From positions 177,600-241,599 of the forward strand of contig CP137683.1 of assembly GCA_037976565.1 (NCBI GenBank): a stretch of 64,000 nucleotides of DNA. The letters are read 5' to 3'. Source of the DNA: Mesocentrotus franciscanus (Eukaryota; Echinodermata; Echinoidea; Camarodonta; Strongylocentrotidae). This document shows, piece by piece, positions 13,086 through 22,765 of the stretch (its first letter is position 1; each line of letters opens with the position of its first letter). The notes below the pieces were generated by a model that had not been told where the DNA came from, made no database searches, and saw nothing but the letters and a program-made list of their open reading frames with translations. The position numbers and the translations under genes are program-made.

Positions 13086-13281
13086 CTCTGTTGGGGATTC
13101 GCAGGTGAAGCATGAGGGGCAAGATCACGTGTAGGTTGGGCAGCACCTTGACGAATTCGGGGCATGGGACGAATTACGGGAATGCAGGTCGAGCTCTGCC
13201 ACCAATACCACGTGCCGGACGGGCGGCAACACCAGATATGAGTACAGGGACAGCACGTTGAGTGGGGCGAACTGCTTGAGG
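13086..13281 (-). CDS. Proline-rich repeated exon, subtelomeric gene family copy 1 (damaged)
   Basis: On the minus strand the segment is bounded by acceptor CTAG before CCTCAAGCAGTTC and donor GAG/GTAAA. It is the sister of the exons at 13498-13671 and 13888-14057, with a repeat period of about 390 bases. The sense frame gives Pro/Ala/Arg-rich protein but breaks near 13180, where a single-base difference separates it from the intact sister at 13498-13671. The word CACGTGGTATTGG here is one base longer than the matching word in the terminal exon at 10112-10495. It is called as a damaged coding exon of an unrecognised family. Confidence 0.45.
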
Positions 13282-13497
13282 CTAGAAAAAATAAGGTGAA
13301 AAATCATAATGATACATTAAAATAATAACAGAAATCATATGAATCAATATATAACAATAACAAATTATATAAAAAAATAAATTTTAATTTTAAAAATAGC
13401 GTCATGTATTTTTACAGCTTGTAAGAGATTAAGTGAAACCCAATGCAGCTCCTGAAAGTAAATAGATTAAAAATATTGTAAGGCAACACTAATTTAC

Positions 13498-13671
13498 CTC
13501 TCTTGGGGGAGTCGCATGTGAAGCTGGAGGGGCAAGATCACGTGTAGGTTGGGCAGCACCATGACGAATTCGAGGCACGGGACGAAATACGGGAAATGCA
13601 GGCCGAGGGCGGGCGGGAACACCAGAAAGTATGACAGGGACAGCTCGTTGAGTGGGCTGAACTGCTTGAGG
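13498..13671 (-). CDS. Proline-rich repeated exon, subtelomeric gene family copy 1 (intact frame)
   Basis: Minus-strand acceptor TGTAG before CCTCAAGCAGTTCAG and donor GAGAG/GTAAAT bound 174 bases (58 codons), open in phase 0. The product is rich in Pro, Ala, Arg and Val, with words such as PTQRAVPVILSG, FPVFRPVPRIR and RDLAPPASHATPP. This is the best-preserved member of the tandem exon set, because both splice signals and the frame are clean. A length divisible by three means copies can be gained or lost without breaking the frame. No domain is recognised, and a disordered linker is the likely structure. Confidence 0.55.
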
Positions 13672-13887
13672 CTACAAAGATAAGGTGAAAAATCTAAATT
13701 AAAGATTAATTTTAGTAATAGAAATCATATCAATCAATATACCACGAAAACAAATTATTAACAAAAAATATATAAAATTGTTAAAATAGCTACATGTATA
13801 TTGATAGCTTGTCATTTACTTCATTTAACCCAATGCAACTCCTACAATTAATTAGATTAAAACAATTGTAAATCAATCCTCATTTAC

Positions 13888-14057
13888 CTCGGGTGGGCAA
13901 TATGCACGTGGAGCTCTGGGTCAAGACCACGTGTAGGGGGGTCAGCAACATCTGTGACAGGTACCGAGACAGGAGGTGGTGGAGTTTGGTGGACAGGTGC
14001 AGGTTGTGGACCTCCAGGCGAAGATGGTGGGTTACGGTCGGCAGTGGCTGCTTGAGC
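13888..14057 (-). CDS. Proline-rich exon, subtelomeric gene family copy 1
   Basis: The minus-strand acceptor TTTCTAAG precedes GCTCAAGCAGCC, and the donor is CGAG/GTAAATG. The frame is open across the exon and encodes a Pro-rich linker (NPPSSPGGPQPAPVHQTPPP near the start). Its first bases and the following intron match the other exons of the set, but its body is more diverged. It lies directly downstream (minus sense) of the large N-terminal exon at 14235-15475. Confidence 0.5.
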
Positions 14058-14234
14058 CTTAGAAAATTAAGGTGAAAAGAAATTAAAAATTAATTACATA
14101 TCAATCAATTGATATATTACAGAAATTAAAAATAGCATCATGTATGTTGACAACTTGTCAGTGACTTCTTGTAACCATATGCAGCTCCTGAAAGTAAATA
14201 AACTATAAAAAAATAGCAAGGAAAATAAATTTAC

Positions 14235-15475
14235 CTCTGGTGGGGGTGTCTTCCCGGTCACTGTCCACGGTATCAAACATGTTTTGTTTCCACCAAGCGT
14301 TTGGGTTGATGGGGTCAGTTTTGATGCCGCGATGAGTGGTGTAACCCAGGAGTGATTTCAGATCGCCGAAAATCTTCTGGACTTGAGGAGTCACCGGTTG
14401 TCGTCTGGCGTTGTTGCTGGTTACGCCGGCATGTTGTAGTATTAGCTGAGCCTGGCCGATCAGCCGTCTGGTGTGTGTGATGTAGTTGTTAGCGGTGATT
14501 GAACGCTTCCTTACTACCAGAGGTTGGACAAATTCATCGAGGTCGACGGGGCGACGTTCGAGGAACAGGCGAACAGCTCCTGCCAGCGTACGGGAGAAAA
14601 TGGAGGCTTCGAACCGAAGACCGCCAAACAGCTCTTTGTGATGCACCATGCGCTGAAAGATTTCCTTCACGTGTTGTAGCTTTAGATAGGCCGCTCGGGT
14701 GTTCTGTGGTTGTGTCATCTCGTACAAGGAGGCGTTCCTGAGAAAGTGGAAGATTCATTGTAGACCTTAAGTTGTCTGAGGAAGTCTCCGTCCTTCTGGA
14801 TGGTCAGGGAACCGCCGTGATTGACGCTGGGGCTATGGCGACGATCCAACGGGGTGTACAGCGGATACTGGTCGATAGTGACCGCTCTGTCCTTTAAGAA
14901 TCTAAAGTCAACGCGCAAACAGTAAGTTCGGTTTTCCATGTGGGTGTATCCGATGTCAAACATGTTTTCCGGATAGCCTTCCACATCGACAGCGTCACAT
15001 GAAGATATCATCCTAGTCACTAATGGAAAAGTATGGACACTCTGTTTCATCCCGTAGTTCACAAGTCGCACATATCGGACGTTAGACGCACGAAGAGCCT
15101 GGAAGAAGGTCATCGTGGGCACTCCAATACCCTTGCCAGTCAGTAGGTATTCCTTAGCGTCAGGGGCAGCCATACAACGATGTCGAAGATCACTCAAGGC
15201 CCTACAAAGGTCTTCCTTCAGGTGAGGCCGTCTCTTCGTCTCAATAACGCACTGATAAAAAGACAAAACAATAGTCTCAAAGTCTGCTGGGTAGAACTGT
15301 CGTCGGTAGAGGCGCGTCTTCGAAGTCGACAACTGGACGGTGTTCCCAAGTAGTAAGTTGAATGCTGCAAAGTTCTCATCCTCCGTACTCAAGTTGATGC
15401 CATAATGATCCACATCGATCAAACTGAGATCAGTGTTCTCGGGAGTTCTCCCAATCCGAGGATGGTTTGCGATCC
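14235..15475 (-). CDS. Large N-terminal exon of unrecognised subtelomeric gene family, copy 1 (one frameshift)
   Basis: About 410 codons on the minus strand, in two overlapping frames that join near 14735. The first frame is open from at least 15475 (through PRIGRTPENTDLSLIDVDHY and on to LTIQKDGDFLRQLKVYNES). The second covers NASLYEMTQPQNT through VQKIFGDLKSLLGYTTHRG to DSDREDTP, ending at donor CAGAG/GTAAAT. A start ATG is not obvious, because the frame runs straight up to the GATAGA repeat at 15476, so the 5' end may be lost. The paralogue at 18797-19275 conserves the C-terminal half, which implies past selection on protein sequence. I do not recognise the family. Candidates are a host gene amplified at chromosome ends or the product of an unclassified mobile element. 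Confidence 0.6.
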
Positions 15476-15745
15476 TCGCCCAAACATGGAGATAGAGTAA
15501 AGATAGATGGATGGAGATAGAGAGATAGAGTACAGATAGAGTAGAGATAGAGTAGACAGAGAGTAGAGATTGAGATGAGAGAGATAGATAGACATAGAGA
15601 GAGATAGAGTAGTGAAAGATGGATGGAGATAGCGAGAGATAGACTAGATATAGAGTAGTGACAGATGGATGGTGATAGAGAAAAAGATGGATGGAGATAG
15701 AGATATAGAGTAGAGATTGAGATGAAAAAGATAGAACTTAGTCAA
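15476..15745 (+). repeat. GATAGA/GATGGA spacer repeat
   Basis: Imperfect GAGATAGAGTAGA and GATGGATGGAGATAG units like those at 8521-9655. It abuts the 5' edge of gene copy 1 and follows the 3' block of copy 2, so it is an intergenic spacer within the duplicated unit. Confidence 0.88.
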
Positions 15746-15749
15746 CAAA

Positions 15750-16020
15750 ACCTTTCTTGAACATCAACTTGTATCGCTTCTAACCCTATGGCAACACCAG
15801 GTAGAGGTTGGGTGGCAGGACCAGGACGGGATGAAGGACCGGAAAAGCAAAAGAAGCGCGGGTAGCAAAACCAGTTAGAAGTTGGGTGAAAGGACCAGGA
15901 CGAAGTATTGGCTTATCCTATGGAGCTTGGTGGACTTTAAGAGGTGGAGGTTGTGGAACATCAGTTGGAGGTTACGGGACAGCATGGGGTCAAGTAGGCG
16001 GAACTGCTTGAGGCTGGATA
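15750..16020 (-). pseudogene. Degenerate 3' exon-like block of the subtelomeric gene family, copy 2
   Basis: Sister of 9660-9905, with the same ordered words (ATGGCAACACCAGGTAGA, GGCAGGACCAGGACGGG, CAGCATGGGGTCAAGTAGG) and the same end, CTTGAGGCTGGATAAAATTAAA. The edge resembles the exon start shared by the proline-rich exons (minus strand CCTCAAGCAGTTCC). At 15756-15780 it also holds a scrap matching the SANT-like exon's 3' end (AACCTTTCTTGAACATCAACTTG). No intact frame remains. Confidence 0.5.
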
Positions 16021-16069
16021 AAATTAAAGGCAAAATAAAAAGTATAAAATAATAATAATAATACATGTA

Positions 16070-17580
16070 CATGAGATTTATATAGCGCCATTATCCATTT
16101 TAATTAAATGCTCAAGGCGCTTCAAAATATTAGGGATTACATTACATCATGACAAAGAATCGTGTACATTTACATAAGAAAGAAAATACAAAAATGAAAG
16201 AATGAATGAATGTCTGTCTTCAAAACGCAAAATTGAACAAATGGGATTTAAGGTTGCTCTTAAAAGACGTTGAAGAATCGGAGATCTTCAGCCCATGTGG
16301 AAGTGAATTCCACAGGGCTGGTCCGGCATGAGCAAAAGCTCGTTCCCCCCAAGATATCTTTGAAGGTGGTATATGTAGAAGACCAGAGATCGAGGATCGG
16401 AGGGTACTGGGTAGAGGTGATTTGATGTAGAGATGATTTGATGAACTAAAAGAAGGATTTTGAAGATTATACGTTCTTTTACGGGCAACCAATGGAGATT
16501 TTGTAAGATAGGGGTAATGTGAATACGTTTGCTTGACAGAGAAATGATGCGCGCAGCTGCGTTTTGTAGTTTTTGTAACTGTGCAATTTGTGAATTTGGT
16601 AAATTATAGAGTAGACTGTTGCCGAAATTCAGACGTGAAGAAATAAGTCAGTGAACAAGTTTCTCTGTTGCCGAACGAGTCAGATATTTCCGTATGAAGC
16701 CAATATTGCGCAATTGATAGCGAACTGATCTGGAAATGCTGGTGATTTTTTTAGACATAGACATTTGAGAATCAAGAATAACGCCAAGATCGCGACATGA
16801 ATTTGATAAAGGAATGGTGTTACCGGAAATAGAAATGGAGTCTATATTTAATTTGTTCAACTGAGATTTTGAGCCGAAAAGAATGAATTCACATTTACTG
16901 TGATTTAATAGCAAAGAATGTGACATCATCCAGGCGTCAATATCAGCGATGCAATTTTCTAAATTGCGCAAGGTTTGGGAAGCTTGAATTTGATGCGGCG
17001 GAAAAAAAACAAAAATTTGTATGTCATCTGCATATAAATGATAGCGAACAGAGTGACGTTGAAAAACATTTCTGAGACCAGTTAGATAAATTGAAAATAA
17101 GGTGGGATCGCCCACAGAGCCTTGGGTACTCCACAGCCAAGTGGTCTGGGGGAGGATGTGAAACCATTCAAAAGGACAGACTGTGAATGGCATGAAAGAT
17201 ACGATTCAAACCATTCGAGAGCCTGGTCCTGGATACCCAGACTTGTGAGTATTTACAAGTATTTTGTGGTCTACGGTGTCGAAGGCTGAGGACAAATCTA
17301 AAAGGACCATGGCAGTGACAGATCCGGAGTCCATTTCTCGTAAGATAGAGCTTGAAACATTGATAAGAAGGGTCTCGACACTATGGTGAGGGCGCTAAGC
17401 TGACTGTAAAGGGTCAAATAAATTGTGTTCCAGCAAATAATCTGAGTGTCTAGAGAACACGACTCTCTCCAGAATTTTAAACAAAAATGGCAGATTACAC
17501 ACAGGACGGTAATTTTTCAAGGATTCATGGTCCAAAGAGGGTTTTTTCAACAAAGGGCGAATAAGTGCTGTTTTTATAAA
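16070..17580 (-). mobile_element. 5'-truncated non-LTR retrotransposon (CR1/L2-like), minus strand
   Basis: Read on the minus strand from 17580. The frame gives a fingers segment (about 17575-17480, with the YRPVCNLPFLFKILERVVF type of motif), then LLDLSSAFDTVD near 17270-17310 (catalytic Asp). YADDIQIFV follows near 17020-17045, then the thumb region and a C-terminal ALWNSLPHGLK near 16290-16320. Frameshifts and a stop near 17395 interrupt it. The 3' tail is GGCGCTATATAAATCT, then ATGTACATG and a TATTATTATT run (16062-16090), typical of L2/CR1-like tails. It sits in an intron-like part of gene-family copy 2. Confidence 0.88.
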
Positions 17581-17965
17581 TAAATAAATAATGATAAATC
17601 TTACTCTAAATACGCTAGAAACACAGTGTAAAAAATCTCAAAAACTTTACCACAGGTGCTTGAAGACAGACATTCATAGACAGAATACAATTCACAATCA
17701 AAGAAATATCAGAAATAGCAAAAAATAAACTGAAAATCAAGAGGTCTGTAGGCGGGCAGCCACAAGGCGCGCACAACCAAGTTCCCCTTAAACCATAATT
17801 ATAATTATAATAAACATAACAATAAATAAATAACAAAAAAACAAAATAAATTACAATTTTAAACCGAACATCTATACCCTATCCCTATAGCCTGTAAGTG
17901 ACTTATTTAAATCCAGTGCAACTCCTGAAAGTAAATAGATTACCAAAAAGTGGGAGGCGTCCCTG
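17581..17965. other. Intron-like AT-rich spacer of copy 2
   Basis: Mostly A/T sequence between the LINE and the SANT-like exon of copy 2. It contains the family's recurrent intron words (CTGTAAGTGACTTATTTAAATCC and AACTCCTGAAAGTAAATAG), so it belongs to the duplicated gene unit. No coding potential was seen. Confidence 0.5.
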
Positions 17966-18571
17966 ACTTGCCTCTACAATAGTCGACAAGACCTTTGTTG
18001 CACATCAACTTGTAGCGGTTCTTAAGCTGCTCATTGCTTGATGTACAGGCAGGGTGGGCACGCCTGAACACTTGCAGCACCAATTTCCAATTTATACGTC
18101 TCTGCCCCCGGTCTCGACGGAATCGACGGCACAATCGTATGAGGGTATCGTTGACATCATCGGATGGAGCTTAGGGGCCATCACCAGGTCGCCGATTCAA
18201 AACAGCAGGTGGAGCTGGGGGTGGGGCATCGCCAGGTGTTGGTTGAGAATCACAGGATGTAGGTCCAGGAAGACGTCTCGGCACAGGTCGAAGTACGGGA
18301 TATGCAGGTGAAGCTGGGGGGCGCAAGACCAGGTGTAGGTTGGGCAGCTACACCAGGACAAATTCTGGGCACGGGACGAAGTACGGGATATGCAGGTGGA
18401 GCTCTGAGGCCGACACCACGTGTGTGTGGGGGGGGGGGCAGCAACACCAGAAAGAAGTACCGGGACAGCAGGTGGAGTTCGGTGGACATCGACAGGTGGA
18501 GGTTGGTGAGCTTCAGGCGAAGATTGCGGGTTAGGGTCGGCATTGGGTGTAGTAGGCTGAACTGCTTAAGG
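17966..18571 (-). pseudogene. SANT-like terminal exon of subtelomeric gene family, copy 2 (fused and broken)
   Basis: The exon starts after a minus-strand acceptor TTTAG at 18572 with the family word CCTTAAGCAGTTC. It runs through proline-rich sequence (YPVLRPVPRICPG near 18330-18370) into the SANT-like segment INWKLVLQVFRRAHPACTSS and QLKNRYKLM (about 18000-18100). Several frame changes and a stop near 18165 interrupt it. The length implies that two or more proline-rich exons are fused without introns. The second Trp of the copy 1 motif (AHPAW) is Cys here. At the 3' edge the base after GAG is GC rather than GT (AGAG/GCAAGTC), a weak or lost donor. Confidence 0.5.
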
Positions 18572-18796
18572 CTAAATAAAATAAAGTGATCAAAATCAAA
18601 ATTATAGATTAATTATAATAATATAAATCATATCTATCAATATATAACAAAAAATAACATTATAAAAGAAAATCAATTACAATTTTAAAAATAGCATCTT
18701 TACAGTATTTTGACAGCTTGTAAGTGACTTCTTGTAACCCAATGCAGCTCCTGAAAGTAAATAGATTAAACAAAGTGTGAGGCAACCCTCATTTAC

Positions 18797-19275
18797 CTCT
18801 GGTGGGGGAGTGTCTTCCCTGTCACTATCCAGGTCCTTAAACAGGTTTTGTCGCCACCAAGCGTTGCGGTAGATAGGATCTGTTTTGATGCCACGATGAG
18901 TGGTGTACCCCAATAAGGACTTAAGATCACCAAAGATCTTCTGAACTGGTAGAGTCACCGGGGCTCTTCTTGCATTGTGGCTGGTTACGCCGGCATGTTG
19001 GAGTAGTAGCTGGGCCTGGCCGATCAGCCGTCTGGTTAGTGTCAAGTAGTCTGCAGAGGTGATTGAGCGCTTCTGCAGTACCAGATGTCGTACAAATTCA
19101 TCAAGGTCGATGGGGCGACGGTCACAGAAGATGCGCACTGCCCTGCTAGGGTATGGTTGAAAATGTATGCCTCAAACCGCAGACCTCTCAACAGTTCTTG
19201 GTGATGCACCATCCGATGAAATATCTCCTTCATAAACAGGAGTAACATCATCTTTATGGCCATTGACCCTGACCC
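18797..19275 (-). pseudogene. N-terminal exon, C-terminal half only, subtelomeric gene family copy 2
   Basis: The segment is clearly paralogous to 14235-14700. It shares KEIFxRMVHH, LRFEAxIFxxTLAG, PxDLDEFV, RRLIGQAQL, LQHAGVTS, NARR, IFGDLKSLLGYTTHRGIKTD and AWWxQN. The frame breaks by one base near 19140. Similarity stops near 19275, so the first 235 or so residues of the copy 1 exon are missing. The donor GAG/GTAAATGAGG at 18796 is conserved. Conservation of codons at synonymous-tolerant positions was not quantified. Confidence 0.6.
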
Positions 19276-19349
19276 TGTCATGCTATTATAAATAAAACTG
19301 CAGCTAATTTCATTATAAATTTATATTGTCTTCAATAATTAGATGTACT

Positions 19350-20374
19350 CAGGGGCGGCGATCCCGGGGGACGGGGGACACGTCTCCCCACCCTCTCAAT
19401 TTTTTAAGGGGGAATCGTCCCCCTGAAAAAATTGAAATATATATAGCAAATACTGACTAAAGGCTGCAACACACTTTAAGGCTCTGGAGAGCCCAAGAGT
19501 GCAGCGTTTAGACAAATAAAAATCAAAAATTTTCTCACTCGGAAGCTACGCTCCCTCGCATAATTTCCTTCAAAATGTACAAGTAAATACCGAGAAAAGT
19601 GAAGTGTGAAAAAAAATATATTGCTTGTTTTTATACTATAAGTTTTGCTGAAGAATGTAATGTTTTAATACACCAAAACTTCAAAAACCTGTGAGATTTT
19701 GATGGATTTTTTATCTGAGCTTTCGGGGGCTCTGCCCCCTGGACCCCACCAAGGGCCCTAAGGCGGGCCCCTGGTTGCTCATCTGACCGTAATGAAATGC
19801 CTAAAACCCCTGAGCTTCCGGGGGCTCTGCCTCCTGAACCCCACCAAGGGCCCTAAGGCGGCCCCTGAATGCTCATCTGATCTCGTAATTTAATGCCCAA
19901 AACCTCTGGGCTGTCGGGGGCTCCACACCCTAGACCTACTCTGCCAATTAGTGACCTGCATGCCAGTGTCACAAATAAGGTATCAAAATATGCTCATCTG
20001 ACCGTAATTAAATGCCTAAAACCCCTGAGCTTCCGGGGGCTCCGCCCCCTGGATGCTCGTGACCTTAATTAAATGCCTAAAACCCCTGAGCTTCATGGTG
20101 CTCCGCCCCTTGACCCCCGCCGGGGCTTTGCCCCTGGACCCCACGTCAATGTACGCTCCACTTGCTCCGCTAGCTTTGCTCTACCTAATCTTAAATATTT
20201 TAGCCCCTCCACTTTGAAAAACGTTCCGCGGGGCCTGTATGTAACATGTAAGAGTGGTGGTAATGCGGTTTTTTTTGTTCTGCCCCCCCCCCTAAACGTT
20301 TTTGCTCATTACGCCACTGCTCCTCGTCCCTCGCATTTCGCCCCCCCTGTCATGAAAAGAAATCGCCGCCCCTG
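19350..20374. mobile_element. hAT-like non-autonomous DNA transposon, 1025 bp, TSD GATGTACT
   Basis: The termini are CAGGGGCGGCGAT at the left and ATCGCCGCCCCTG at the right, a perfect inverted match. They are flanked by an exact 8-base duplication, GATGTACT (19342-19349 and 20375-20382). CAGGG ends and an 8-base duplication are the hAT signature. No transposase frame is present. The interior holds about five degenerate tandem units (19716-20130) beginning GAGCTTCCGGGGGCTCTGCC and ending CCTAAAACCCCT, separated by GCTCATCTGACCGTAAT. Confidence 0.9.
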
Positions 20375-21059
20375 GATGTACTGATTATTCCACACATAGC
20401 TGCATTGCTATATCCTGACTGTGTATTAAAACCTGTTTTATTGATCTCAACATTTCAATCACCAAATCTCAAAATCGGTACTTTAGTGACAATTGATGAC
20501 ACCTAAATAGCAGTAAAATACAATTATTTCAACTCACCGATGTTAGAAAGAATAATTTAAAAATTAAAATCGTGAGTCCACTGTCAAACCTGCTAATATA
20601 GTTTTATCGGCATGACTACTCACGTGTGAAATTGCTGCCTATTACCACATGGTACAGCGCTAGAGGTCCATACGCAGTATGACTCTCTATGCTTTGCTGG
20701 AGTGGGTTATTCCACTTTCAAATTTGTTTTTATACATTTAATATTTAATTTCAATTTGTGATTTACATGATAGCTAGAAGGTCGATACATAATTTCTGAC
20801 ATAAATTATTATCTGTTAATGTAATGTATTATACTGAGGAGAAAGTCATGAACTATAAAATTTCACAGCACTGTACCATGGACCCTACCACTTAGTTGTA
20901 TACATTCTACAAACATGCGCCTTTTGAAGTTCACATAATGTTCACCTGTGCTGTGACACAATTAACATTCCAAATATATACAAAGACAGGTGCATTAACA
21001 AAAAAATGGAATTTGAAACTAACAATCAGGACTGCGTGTCACCGGGACACCTGAATACA
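20375..21059. other. AT-rich intergenic sequence
   Basis: Apart from the 8-base target duplication at its start, I see no gene, no repeat with paired ends and no splice-flanked frame here. Confidence 0.4.
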
Positions 21060-21660
21060 TAGTAATGAGTCGAACGAATGTAATGTAAAGAGTAGGTAGT
21101 ATTGGAAATTCGTTTTATTACAATGCCATAAAACATTGGAATTCCCTTCCCAATGGTGTAAAGGAAATAGAAAACTATGCTTATTTTAAGAGGAAATTAA
21201 AGGAATACCTAATACTTGAGAGTCAGAGAAGAGAAGTGAATGACATGTTATATGATTGAAATTTGTATTCTTCTGCCGGTTCATATTTTTCATTTTGTAT
21301 ATACTTATGTTTTTGTACGTTATAGAAATTCTACAAATTCATCATTATTTTCCTCTTCTTCTTCTCCTCTTTTTCTTCTTCTCCTTCTTCTTTTTCTTCT
21401 TGTACTTTTTATCATTTCCATCATCAGTTTAATGTTGTTATTATTATTATCTTTAATAAGTAATTCTTTTATGGTTCTTATCTGTCTGTAAATATTACTA
21501 TTTTAACTTATTAATTTTGTACATGTCTGTAGGGGACCCCACTGGAAATAAGCTCTCGAGCTTTCGTGGGTTATCCTGTTCAAGCTGACTTATTTCTGAT
21601 CTGTTATTATTGTATATGTTGGAAGCTTGTATAAATAAAAATCAATCAATCAATCACTCA
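21060..21660 (+). mobile_element. 3' end of a CR1/Jockey-like LINE
   Basis: The + strand frame at about 21108-21240 reads YYNAIKHWNSLPNGVKEI and continues to a Lys/Glu-rich end. This is the conserved C-terminal tail of many LINE polymerases (W-N-x-LP). It is followed by a 3' untranslated stretch with a TTC-rich microsatellite (21345-21405) and the tail AATCAATCAATCAATC (21644-21658). Everything upstream of the last ~45 codons is missing, a typical dead-on-arrival insertion. Confidence 0.75.
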
Positions 21661-21714
21661 ATGTACTCCAATATTAGGCCTGCATTTAAGAATTGGCAAT
21701 TCGGTCGTGCGAAA

Positions 21715-21973
21715 TTAAAGGGATAGTTGAGTTCTTGTTTAAGACCGCAAATGCCTTCCAATTGCATGGTTATTGCTCTTCTTCTTATTTATGACCTTTC
21801 TAGTGCCCTTTTAGGACCTAACATTGCTATGAAGGTAATTTTAGACCCCAAGATGTGTGAAGTTTATATTAAATACGATCATACCAATTCAGCTCAACTT
21901 TTTAAAAAATACGGTGACCGTTAATTAAGTAATCAATAATAGCAATACACGGGCCGGCTGGTTGTGCGTATTA
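21715..21973. mobile_element. Half of a TTAAAGGGATAGTTGAG-type MITE
   Basis: Starts TTAAAGGGATAGTTGAGTTC and is the reverse-complement relative of 43545-43805. Shared landmarks are AAGACCGCAA, CATGGTTATTGCTCTT, CGGTGACCGTTAA and GGCCGGCTGGTTGTGCGTAT. The distal half and second terminus present in the full copy (43244-43805) are absent. The apparent 65-codon frame here is a coincidence of the element. Confidence 0.75.
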
Positions 21974-22529
21974 CCCTAACCCCTTTTTATAAATATTTGG
22001 ATGCACCTTAAATCAAGATTAATAACCAATTAGGATCATGGACAGAACTCGTGGAGTACTATTCATATTTTCCATTAAACTACCCTAACCTTAACATACA
22101 AATAATTAATGTTTTACGAGTTCAATAGTACGAATAATTTCATGAGTTGAAAGATAAATGTTCTATTCAACGAGGCGTACGTCAGCCGAGTTGAAGAGAA
22201 TTAACGTTAATCTGTCAACAAATGAAAATATTTGCACTATTGAACGAATGAAAAATATTCATTATTTGTTTTATACAACATCTTTCAACAAATTATGCTT
22301 TGCTCCTTATATTAAGGATAAATTAAAGCTGGAGTCAGGCCTTCTCGATTACATTTAGATTCCCTTCGCGTCAGATGCGCGCCGCTAATATAATAATGAG
22401 ATACGCGCAGGGCAGTGAGGTACGCAGTCTGCATATAACAAAAAATGCACGCTCGTTGAATAGTACTACGGCGAAAAGTACCAAAAATGCACGCCCGTGC
22501 AATAGTATATCTATTGAATATCATGTGAC

Positions 22530-22757
22530 CAGTGGCGGATCCAGGGGGGCCCTGGGGGCCCGGGCCCCTCCCCTAGAAAAAAAACAGGTAAAAACACCAT
22601 TTTTTGTATTAAAACAAAAGTAGATGGGCCCCCTCCCCTGGCGCTCAAGGGGGGCTGGTGGGTTTTTTTTTTAAATTCCATTTTCGGAGGCCAAACAAAA
22701 ATTGTGCTCACTACCTTTTTCGGACCCCTCCCTTGCCGCCGGCTGGATCCGCCCCTG
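22530..22757. mobile_element. hAT-like MITE, 228 bp, TSD CATGTGAC
   Basis: Starts CAGTGGCGGATCCAGG and ends CTGGATCCGCCCCTG, flanked by the perfect 8-base duplication CATGTGAC (22522-22529 and 22758-22765). A sister copy at 63486-63789 shares the interior (CCCCTCCCCTAGAAAAAAA, ACAGGTAAAAACACC, GATGGGCCCCCTCCCCTGGCGC, ATTTTTCGG-type block). It has no coding capacity. Confidence 0.93.
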
Positions 22758-22765
22758 CATGTGAC

